NCBI GenBank assembly: GCA_021286925.1
Contig: JAJTBL010000145.1
Location: forward strand, 1-5,186
Source: Spirochaetia bacterium
Lineage (GTDB): Bacteria; Spirochaetota; Spirochaetia; Treponematales; Rectinemataceae
Reading direction: 5' to 3'
DNA: 5,186 nucleotides
Below the pieces are notes generated by a model. That model saw nothing but the letters and a program-made list of their open reading frames with translations, did no database searches and was not told the DNA's origin. This document shows, piece by piece, positions 1 to 5,186 of this stretch. Every line of letters starts with the position of its first letter. The stretch's first letter is position 1. The translations under genes and the position numbers were made by a program.

Positions 1-332
1 TTTTCTACGATCCGCGGCATCCTTACACCTGGGCGCTGATTTCCAGCTTGCCCACCCTGGCGAGCCGCGATGAACCGCTGTACGCCATTCCGGGCACACC
101 GCCGACCCTGTTCAACGAAATTAAAGGCGATGCCTTCGCTCCCCGAAACCGCTATGCGCTCAATATCGATTTTGAGGAAGAGCCGCCGTTCTTCCCGGTC
201 AGCCCGACGCATTTTGCCAAAACCTGGCTGCTTGATCCCAGAGCTCCCTTCGCAGATCCGCCCCTCGCAGTCAAACTGATGCGAAAAAAAGGCAACATTT
301 ACAAGGAACCGGCAGCGGAGGGCAGCAAATGA
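1..332 (+). CDS. oppD: Oligopeptide ABC transporter ATP-binding protein, OppD/DppD type (C-terminal part)
   Basis: This is the 3' end of a gene that begins left of the window. The first whole codon is at 3, and 109 residues precede the TGA at 330-332. The ATPase core (Walker A, signature, Walker B) lies outside, so only the family C-terminal region is seen. It opens with HPYTWALISSLP (visible residues 6-17), then IPGTPPTLFN (29-38), GDAFAPRN, and a tail containing the DFEEEPPFF and THFAKTWLLDP motifs. This arrangement is characteristic of OppD/AmiE-type subunits, which hydrolyse ATP on the cytoplasmic face of a peptide importer as a heterodimer with OppF. FAPRN replaces the Cys-containing FxPRC form of other DppD proteins, as is usual in the AmiE branch. 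Its stop overlaps the start of the next gene (ATGA), indicating translational coupling. Peptide specificity (di- or oligopeptide) cannot be read from the sequence. The family call is firm; the exact symbol is less so. Confidence 0.93.
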   Translation, partial: FYDPRHPYTWALISSLPTLASRDEPLYAIPGTPPTLFNEIKGDAFAPRNRYALNIDFEEEPPFFPVSPTHFAKTWLLDPRAPFADPPLAVKLMRKKGNIYKEPAAEGSK

Positions 333-1255
333 ACAATGTAATCTTGAGCGTCAAAAATCTCGAAGTAACCTTTAAAAACGGTCATGAAAGTTTTACCGCC
401 GTGCGCGATGTCAGTTTCGATGTTTATGAGGGCGAATCGTTTGCCCTCGTCGGCGAATCCGGCTCCGGCAAAACAACCATCGGCCGGACCATCATCCGGA
501 TCAATCCAGCCACCAAGGGTGAAATCACCTTCGCGGGCAAACGGATTTCCGGTGTTATCGACAAAGCGCTGGACAGCTATGTCATCCGCAATATCCAGAT
601 GATATTCCAGGATCCCATGGCATCCCTCAATGAGCGTGCCACCATCGACTACATAGTTTCGGAAGGCCTTTACAATTTCAATCTGTTTAAAGACGAAAAC
701 GAACGCCGTGAAAAAGTTTTCAAGGCACTCAATGATGTCGGATTGCTGGAAGAACACGCGGAACGATATCCGCATGAATTTTCAGGCGGTCAGCGCCAGC
801 GTATCTGCATTGCCCGAGTTCTCGCGATGGAGCCGAAATTCATAATCGCCGATGAGCCGATATCCGCGCTCGATGTTTCCATCCGAGCGCAGGTTCTCAA
901 CCTTCTGCGAGACCTCAAGCAGGAACGCGGTCTGTCGTACCTCTTTATTGCGCATGATTTGACGGTTGTGCGCTATTTTGCCGATCGGATTGCGGTTATT
1001 CATCAGGGCGAATTGAAAGAGCTGGCATCGACTGACGAGCTCTTCGCCCGCCCGCTGCACCCCTATACCCGCTCACTGCTGTCAGCGGTTCCTCTGCCCG
1101 ACCCCGATGTCGAAAAGCAGAAAAAACTGATTGTCTATGATCCTGCCATGCATGATTACAGCACTGATAAACCGGCCTGGCGTGAAGTCTTCCCCGGGCA
1201 TTTTGTGCAGGCGAATGAAAAAGAAGCTGCAGAATATCTGGCGATGTATCAATAA
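329..1255 (+). CDS. oppF: Oligopeptide ABC transporter ATP-binding protein, OppF/DppF type
   Basis: A complete 308-residue ATPase that would pair with the upstream OppD-type subunit to power peptide import. All nucleotide-binding motifs are intact: Walker A GESGSGKTT (42-50), Q-loop FQDP (Q94), signature SGGQRQR (152-158), Walker B FIIADE (171-176) with catalytic E176, D-loop SALD (179-182) and switch H209. The C-terminal oligopeptide-transporter region contains HPYTRSLLSAVPLPDP (244-259) and VYDPAMHDYS, close to the AmiF branch. The start ATG at 329 sits in the ATGA overlap with the preceding stop, and a GGAGGG ribosome site at 317-322 is 6 nt upstream. Length is normal for the family. It is the last gene of its operon: the TAA is followed 15 nt later by a strong terminator. 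No binding protein or permease is in view; they are presumably upstream. The OppF versus DppF name is a family-level choice. Confidence 0.95.
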   Translation: MNNVILSVKNLEVTFKNGHESFTAVRDVSFDVYEGESFALVGESGSGKTTIGRTIIRINPATKGEITFAGKRISGVIDKALDSYVIRNIQMIFQDPMASLNERATIDYIVSEGLYNFNLFKDENERREKVFKALNDVGLLEEHAERYPHEFSGGQRQRICIARVLAMEPKFIIADEPISALDVSIRAQVLNLLRDLKQERGLSYLFIAHDLTVVRYFADRIAVIHQGELKELASTDELFARPLHPYTRSLLSAVPLPDPDVEKQKKLIVYDPAMHDYSTDKPAWREVFPGHFVQANEKEAAEYLAMYQ

Positions 1256-1270
1256 AGACAGCCATTGTGC

Positions 1271-1309
1271 AAAAAAGCCGGCCGGGTTTTACGCCCGGCC
1301 GGCTTTTTT
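1271..1309. terminator. Bidirectional Rho-independent terminator between convergent genes
   Basis: A perfect 16-bp inverted repeat: AAAAAAGCCGGCCGGG (1271-1286), a 7-nt loop TTTTACG (1287-1293), and the exact complement CCCGGCCGGCTTTTTT (1294-1309). The 10-bp GC core is flanked by six A on the left and six T on the right, so RNA from either strand ends in a GC-rich hairpin followed by a U-run. It lies 15 nt after the stop of the oppF-type gene and about 45 nt beyond the stop of the minus-strand kinase gene. It can therefore end both transcripts. Confidence 0.95.
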
Positions 1310-1354
1310 ATTGGAAAAGCAATTTGGCATTTATACCGAATCTGCCGCGAGGAG

Positions 1355-3010
1355 TCAGTAATGAAAATCCGACTCGCCGATGAATTCCCGCAGAATGGAG
1401 TTGCCTGGCACGTATTGCGCGGGGATGGGGATAAAATTGTCGAGGAAAGACTGAATCCGCCGGGCTTCGGCGAATTCGCTGTCAGTGGATTTTATAGTGC
1501 GCAAAAGCGGCTCTGCGAACACCTTGAGGACGCCGAGTTCGTAATCGAGCGCTGAATTGAAAGCGGCGTCAGCTGAATTCTGGAAGGGGAAGATGAATCG
1601 CTGTTCTCCGCGCTGAACGGACGGCCACATCGCCAGCGTCGCTTTTGCCGAGTGGCCCCGGAAATTGTGGTCGCGAACCATGCGCCGCAAAAGCCGGTAA
1701 TCGGTTGTGCTGATACGGTTGTGGTCATCGAGGTTGAGCTGTGTCAGTGCTGAAACATAGATTTTGAACTTGTTTTCGCGGGGGATTCTGGGAGTCAGCT
1801 TTTCATTCAAGCCGTGGATACCTTCGAGAATAAGTATTTCATTGCCCGTCAGCCTGAGCATCTTCCCGGAGCTTCGTCGCATGCCTGCCTTGAAGTCATA
1901 CAGCGGCAATTCGATTTCATCGCCGGAAAAGAGCGCGAGAAGCTGTTGATTGAGATATTCGACATCGAGGGCTTCGAGACATTCAAAATCGGGCTTTCCC
2001 TCACTGTCGAGGGGCGTTCTTGTCCGGTCGACAAAATAATTGTCCAGCTCGATGGGAATTGGTTCAAAGCCGAGCACCTTGAGCTCGATGGCGAGCTTTT
2101 TGGCAGTTGTCGTCTTGCCTGAACTCGAAGGGCCGGCAATCAGCACGACCTTGACCGTGTCGGCTTTGCGTGCCACCGACTCCGCGAGCGCGGCGATTTT
2201 CTTGTTTTGCAGCGCTTCTGCGACCATGACATACTCATGAATCTGCCCGATATTGGTAAGCTTGTTCAGTTTGCCGACCGAACCGACACCCAGCACCCGG
2301 CCGCGTTCCTTGTATTCCTCGGCGATTCTGTATAGCACCGGCACATCTTCAAAGGGTTCAAGTTCATTGGGTGTTTCCTTGTGCGGATAGCGAAGCAGCA
2401 TGCCGCCATGATAGGGGAGGAGCTCCCAGGTTGCGAGAACACCAGTCGAGCTGACAAGCGGGGCAACATGGAGGTCCCGGAATCCGGCGCATTCGTTGAG
2501 CGGGATAAAGGGATCATTCAGATTTTCCAGCAATGCCAGCGTGTCGGATTGACCGGTCTTTTCAAAATAGCGGCATGCCTTTTCCCACGGCCATTTTTCC
2601 TGATTGATGAGTATGTCGCGCTCGACCAGATCTTTCATCTTATCGCGCAGCTGTTGAATTTCTTCTTCGCTTAACGGTTTTTCATCGAAATAATAATGGT
2701 AGAAACCGGTACCGATGGCCATACCTGCGATGAGGCGGCGTTTTGGAAAAACTTCGCGGGAAGCCAGCGCGAGGAGGAAGCACAGGGATCTTCGATACAC
2801 AGCCGCGCCAAGCGATGAGTTAACCAGGACTGGCTTCAAGGCGCAGTCGCTTTCCAATTCCGTATCTAAACATTTGAGTTCGTTGTTCACCAGGACAGCA
2901 GCGAGCGGCCAGGGCAATTTGCCGATTTCCGCAATCGCCTCAGATGCCTTGACACCCACCGGAAAGGATACGGTTTCGCCTGAATCATAGGTAATGCTGA
3001 TCTGTCTCAT
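1355..3010 (-). CDS. Nucleoside (uridine) kinase with N-terminal TGS and ThrRS-editing-like domains
   Basis: A 551-residue fusion. Residues 1-65 look like a TGS/ubiquitin-like domain. Residues 70-250 align by eye with the N2 (SAD) region of threonyl-tRNA synthetase, including GFY at 102-104 and a charged helix at 114-131. Residues 287-480 form a P-loop kinase of the uridine kinase/phosphoribulokinase family: Walker A GPSSSGKTT (293-301), LDNYFVDR (322-329), LPLYDF (368-373), LEGIHGLN (395-402), and RDHNFRGHSA (446-455) with the following W and IFPFQ motifs. The kinase half should phosphorylate a nucleoside in the cytoplasm, but the substrate is not proven by sequence. The metal-binding His and Cys of ThrRS editing appear replaced (R74, F78, H181, L185), so editing is unlikely. 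The ATG is preceded by AAAAGGAG with a 7-nt gap (3018-3025). The ending IREFIGESDFHY is typical of full-length members. It is transcribed alone, divergent from the LacI-type gene and convergent with oppF. Confidence 0.92.
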   Translation of the reverse strand: MRQISITYDSGETVSFPVGVKASEAIAEIGKLPWPLAAVLVNNELKCLDTELESDCALKPVLVNSSLGAAVYRRSLCFLLALASREVFPKRRLIAGMAIGTGFYHYYFDEKPLSEEEIQQLRDKMKDLVERDILINQEKWPWEKACRYFEKTGQSDTLALLENLNDPFIPLNECAGFRDLHVAPLVSSTGVLATWELLPYHGGMLLRYPHKETPNELEPFEDVPVLYRIAEEYKERGRVLGVGSVGKLNKLTNIGQIHEYVMVAEALQNKKIAALAESVARKADTVKVVLIAGPSSSGKTTTAKKLAIELKVLGFEPIPIELDNYFVDRTRTPLDSEGKPDFECLEALDVEYLNQQLLALFSGDEIELPLYDFKAGMRRSSGKMLRLTGNEILILEGIHGLNEKLTPRIPRENKFKIYVSALTQLNLDDHNRISTTDYRLLRRMVRDHNFRGHSAKATLAMWPSVQRGEQRFIFPFQNSADAAFNSALDYELGVLKVFAEPLLRTIKSTDSEFAEARRIQSFLDNFIPIPAQYVPGNSILREFIGESDFHY

Positions 3011-3042
3011 TCACACACTCCTTTTACATGAGAGGAGTATCT

Positions 3043-3071
3043 ATAATACCCGCAAGCGTTCGGGATTTCCA
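3043..3071 (-). promoter_or_regulatory. Sigma-70-type promoter of the nucleoside kinase gene
   Basis: Read on the minus strand: a -35 TGGAAA (3066-3071, 4 of 6 to consensus), a 17-nt spacer, and a -10 TATTAT (3043-3048, 5 of 6). This would start transcription about 25 nt upstream of the kinase ATG, leaving room for its AAAAGGAG ribosome site. The spacer holds an imperfect palindrome (3049-3064) with CCCG/CGGG ends and an AAGCGTT core, which resembles the AANCGNT core of LacI-family operators. That makes it a possible regulator site. This is prediction from sequence only. Confidence 0.6.
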
Positions 3072-3110
3072 TACTTTCTTCTTGAGATGTCCAAAAGAAT
3101 TGCCGGCACT

Positions 3111-3127
3111 TTCAAAAGTCGTTTGAA
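3111..3127. repeat. Inverted repeat TTCAAA-N5-TTTGAA in the divergent promoter region
   Basis: Six-base perfect arms TTCAAA (3111-3116) and TTTGAA (3122-3127) surround AGTCG. A second, adjoining 8-bp palindrome TTTCGAAA lies at 3128-3135 with a central CG. The pair is upstream of both divergent promoters, where a regulator could act on either. No known operator is matched exactly, and short palindromes in an AT-richer intergenic stretch can arise by chance. Confidence 0.35.
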
Positions 3128-3173
3128 TTTCGAAAGCTCGGTAGTATACAAGCTTCGGGACACCAGCGACAGT

Positions 3174-3202
3174 TTGACGTTTCAGCCAAAGGGTTGTACA
3201 AT
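3174..3202 (+). promoter_or_regulatory. Strong sigma-70-type promoter of the LacI-family gene
   Basis: A -35 TTGACG (3174-3179, 5 of 6), a 17-nt spacer and a -10 TACAAT (3197-3202, 5 of 6). The predicted transcription start is near 3208-3210, leaving only about 10-12 nt before the ATG at 3220. An 8-bp palindrome TTGTACAA (3194-3201) overlaps the -10, where a bound repressor would block RNA polymerase. Autoregulation is thus possible but unproven. Confidence 0.72.
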
Positions 3203-3219
3203 TCATTCCCTGAACCACT

Positions 3220-4248
3220 ATGCGAGCAACCATCAAAGATATTGCGCTTCGTGCCGGTGTATCAAAAACCACCGTATCCTTCGCGCTCAACAACCCCTCC
3301 CGAATCAGCAAGGAAACCTATGAACGAATCATGGCGATTGTCCATGAGCTGGGATACTATCCGAACCCGCTTGCGCGAACCCTGACAACCAAGCGGCTCG
3401 GGGCGCTCGGGCTTCTGCTGCCCCAGCCTATTGCTGAAGTCATGGGCAATCCGCATCTGTGCGAGATAATCAGCGGCATCGGAAAAGAGTGCGACAGCCA
3501 TCGAATTTCGCTGACCATGCTGCCGCCGGTCCAGGGGAAGGTTATCGAGGCGGCGCGGCGTTCCTTTGTCGACGCAATCGTGACCATTGGTGTCGGGCCG
3601 GAGCATGAAGTCGTCAATTTTTTTCACAAACACAACATACCCTTTGTCACTATTGACGGACAGGAAACCAAAGAGACTATAAATGTCGGTATCGATGATG
3701 AATCGGCGGCCTTTGCCCTGATGAGCCATATTCTGGAGCTTGGCCACCGGCGCATCGCTATACTCTGTGTCCGACGGGATTTTAAGACTATCTCAGACAT
3801 CAACGCCTCAATCGTCCTGGAAAAAAGGTTGAAAGGTTTTTCGCGAGCATTGGAAGCATATAGCCTCGGGCTCACCCATGAAGGCATTACCGTGCTTGAA
3901 ACGGAAGGTTCACTCGAGGGCGGAAAACGGGCAGGCCTGTCCGTTTTGAAAAGCGAAGAGCGGCCGACCGCGATTGTCGCGATGGCTGACATAATTGCGC
4001 TGGGTACCTATGCAGCGGCGCAAGAGCTTGGAATCACGATTCCCGCCCAGCTTTCGGTCGCGGGCTTTGATGACATTCCGCAGGGCAGTTACGCCCATCC
4101 GACGCTGACCACCATCCACCAGCCTTCGACTGAAAAGGGGCAGGTGGCGGCTAGCATGGCCCTCCAACTGCTCGATGGCAAAAAAGTAGAACATCGGCGC
4201 TTTCCCTTCCGCCTGGAAGTCAAAGGATCAACCGCCCGAGTGCCCTGA
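3220..4248 (+). CDS. LacI-family transcriptional regulator
   Basis: A complete 342-residue repressor-type protein of normal family length. The N-terminal helix-turn-helix spans residues 4-23 (TIKDIALRAGVSKTTVSFAL), with K16, T17 and F21 in the positions that contact the operator in LacI and PurR. The hinge helix follows (NPLARTLTT, 49-57), and then a periplasmic-binding-protein-like effector and dimerisation domain (about 62-342). The late motif SVAGFDDIP (279-287) and HPTLTTIHQP (293-302) are typical. The start is fixed by the usual MxTIKDIA opening. No Shine-Dalgarno sequence precedes it, and the predicted leader is only about 10-12 nt. It diverges from the kinase gene and lies 59 bp before pepF. 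Many relatives sense sugars, but no sugar genes are here, so the ligand is unknown. The class is sure; target and effector are not. Confidence 0.95.
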   Translation: MRATIKDIALRAGVSKTTVSFALNNPSRISKETYERIMAIVHELGYYPNPLARTLTTKRLGALGLLLPQPIAEVMGNPHLCEIISGIGKECDSHRISLTMLPPVQGKVIEAARRSFVDAIVTIGVGPEHEVVNFFHKHNIPFVTIDGQETKETINVGIDDESAAFALMSHILELGHRRIAILCVRRDFKTISDINASIVLEKRLKGFSRALEAYSLGLTHEGITVLETEGSLEGGKRAGLSVLKSEERPTAIVAMADIIALGTYAAAQELGITIPAQLSVAGFDDIPQGSYAHPTLTTIHQPSTEKGQVAASMALQLLDGKKVEHRRFPFRLEVKGSTARVP

Positions 4249-4307
4249 GCAAAGGCTCTCTGGCTTTTCATGCATAATGAACAAGCAATTGAATAAAGGA
4301 GAAACAC
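4249..4307 (+). promoter_or_regulatory. lacI-type/pepF intergenic gap with ribosome site and weak signals
   Basis: The 59-bp gap holds a good ribosome site AAAGGAG (4295-4301), 6 nt before the pepF ATG. A CATAAT (4273-4278) could be a -10, but no convincing -35 lies at 16-18 nt. An imperfect hairpin (4242-4264: GCC and GAGC pairing with GCTC and GGC around AAAG) ends in only four T, so at best it is a weak terminator. A 15-bp inverted repeat TTCAT-GCATA-ATGAA (4267-4281) overlaps the CATAAT. Read-through from the regulator promoter with possible local control is the simplest reading. Confidence 0.4.
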
Positions 4308-5186
4308 ATGGCTTCGACAATACCATCCCGGCACGATGTTCCTGAGCAGTTTCGCTGGAATCTTTCGGCGCTGTATCCCTCGGATGCGGCGTGGGAGGCC
4401 GGCCTAGCTGATTTGACGGCAAGAATCGGCACTATCGAGCAATTGAAAAGTCGATTTTGCGCAGACAAGGCTAAATTTAAAGAAATCTTGGCATTCTATT
4501 CCGATTACATGATGCTTGAGGAAAGGCTTGGCTATTACGCGCATCTTCGATTGACAGAGGATGAGGGAAACTCCGAAGCGCGAGGCCGCTTCGCGCGCTA
4601 CATGGGGACAGCAACCCAGGGGCAGGGCGCCTGGGCATGGTTTATTCCCGCGATTCACTCGCTGGATTCAGGGTTTATTTCGGACTGTATCGCAGACAGG
4701 CAGTTTGCTGACTATACAGTGTTTCTCCAGAAGCTCCTGCGGTTCAAGCCGCATGTCCTTTCTGAAAAAGAAGAAAAGCTCCTCGCCCTGCAATCAGAGG
4801 CAAACCAGACTGCGCAAGAAACCTTCGGTGTCCTGACGAATGTCGACCTCGATTTTGGCACGGTCGATACGGAAGAAGGTCCGAAACCGCTGACCCAGTC
4901 AACCTTCGCCTCCTTCATGCGGAACAAAAACCGGGATATCAGAAAAAAGGCGTATTTCCAGTTTTACGGCGCATATGAAAAGCATAAGAACACACTCGCC
5001 AGCCTCTACGCCGGATCGGTGAAGCTGGACAAGTACCAGGCGCAGGTTCGAAACTACGCAAGCGCCCGCGAGCAGGCCTTGTTCCCGGACAATGTTCCCG
5101 AAGCGGTTTACGACAACCTGGTGCAGACCATCCACGACAACCTGCCCGCTTTGCACCGCTACTATGAGCTCAGACAGAAAATCCTC
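4308..5186 (+). CDS. pepF: Oligoendopeptidase F, M3 family (N-terminal part)
   Basis: The first 293 residues of a gene cut by the right window edge; the family is usually about 600 residues. PepF is a cytoplasmic zinc metallopeptidase that cleaves imported oligopeptides. Family marks in order: FRWNLSALYPSDAAW (15-29), the helical N-terminal oligopeptidase F domain, ETFGVLTNVDLDFG (171-184), LTQSTFASFM (195-204), RDIRKKAYFQFYGAYEKHKNTLA (209-231, key residues R209, R212 and Y222) and the start of the M3 catalytic region, LFPDNVPEAVYDNLV (258-272). The HEXXH zinc motif lies beyond the window, so activity cannot be checked. The ATG has an AAAGGAG 6 nt upstream. No signal peptide is seen. It fits functionally with the peptide transporter on the same strand, although a terminator and the kinase gene separate them. 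It may share a transcript with the LacI-family gene. Confidence 0.93.
   Translation, partial: MASTIPSRHDVPEQFRWNLSALYPSDAAWEAGLADLTARIGTIEQLKSRFCADKAKFKEILAFYSDYMMLEERLGYYAHLRLTEDEGNSEARGRFARYMGTATQGQGAWAWFIPAIHSLDSGFISDCIADRQFADYTVFLQKLLRFKPHVLSEKEEKLLALQSEANQTAQETFGVLTNVDLDFGTVDTEEGPKPLTQSTFASFMRNKNRDIRKKAYFQFYGAYEKHKNTLASLYAGSVKLDKYQAQVRNYASAREQALFPDNVPEAVYDNLVQTIHDNLPALHRYYELRQKIL

Noticed and set aside
299..775. A 158-codon minus-strand open frame
   Set aside because: It is opposite the Walker A and Q-loop region of the OppF-type gene; its translation shows only the complement of that coding pattern.
1361..1555. A 65-codon plus-strand reading frame with an AGGAG 6 nt before its ATG
   Set aside because: It lies wholly antisense to the conserved C-terminus of the kinase gene and is downstream of the bidirectional terminator. 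I recognise no protein family in it, and the ribosome-site match can arise from the kinase's last codons by chance.
1814..2122. A 102-codon plus-strand open frame inside the kinase gene
   Set aside because: It is antisense to the P-loop domain of a clearly real gene, has no family features, and is explained as a shadow frame.
2994..3323. Open frames on both strands crossing the divergent promoter region (plus 2994-3323, minus 3024-3311)
   Set aside because: They run over two good promoters and the start of the LacI-family gene, have low-complexity, family-less translations, and conflict with the well-supported genes.
3262..3747. A 161-codon minus-strand open frame
   Set aside because: It is antisense to the DNA-binding and effector domains of the LacI-family gene and shows no recognisable domain.
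4242..4268. Hairpin after the LacI-family gene as a true terminator
   Set aside because: The stem is short (4 + 3 bp with an interior loop) and only four T follow, far weaker than the hairpin at 1271-1309. It is kept only as a weak signal in the gap annotation.

Overview
This window looks like ordinary bacterial chromosome with moderately high GC (roughly 50-55% by eye) and dense coding. It carries five protein genes, two cut by the window ends. The two ABC ATPases resemble the AmiE/AmiF branch of oligopeptide transporters found in Firmicutes and spirochaetes. The TGS-containing nucleoside kinase is typical of anaerobic Firmicutes, Thermotogae, Bacteroidetes and Spirochaetes. Together with the GC content and the LacI-type regulator, I favour a spirochaete or a Firmicutes-like anaerobe, but the window alone cannot settle the taxon.

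Layout: 1-332 (+) is the C-terminal end of an OppD/DppD-type ATPase. It overlaps by 4 bases the complete OppF/DppF-type ATPase at 329-1255 (+). A perfect 16-bp GC-rich hairpin at 1271-1309, with an A-run before and a T-run after, separates this operon from the convergent gene at 1355-3010 (-), a TGS / tRNA-synthetase-like / uridine-kinase fusion. A 209-bp divergent promoter region (3011-3219) follows, with good promoters facing both ways and several short palindromes. Rightward lie a LacI-family regulator at 3220-4248 (+) and, after 59 bp, an oligoendopeptidase F at 4308-5186 (+), which runs off the right edge before its zinc site.

Functionally, the outer genes fit one theme: ATP-driven uptake of oligopeptides (OppDF) and their cytoplasmic breakdown (PepF). 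The LacI-family protein may control itself, the divergent kinase, PepF or distant targets. No sugar-use genes are visible next to it. The kinase is probably an independent nucleotide-salvage or RNA-linked gene whose tRNA-synthetase-like half has no settled role.

I see no mobile element, CRISPR array, tRNA, rRNA or riboswitch, and no convincing new multi-gene system. The points most worth a second look are the kinase fusion with its degenerate editing-like domain, the very short and SD-less leader of the LacI-type gene, and the palindromes around that gene.
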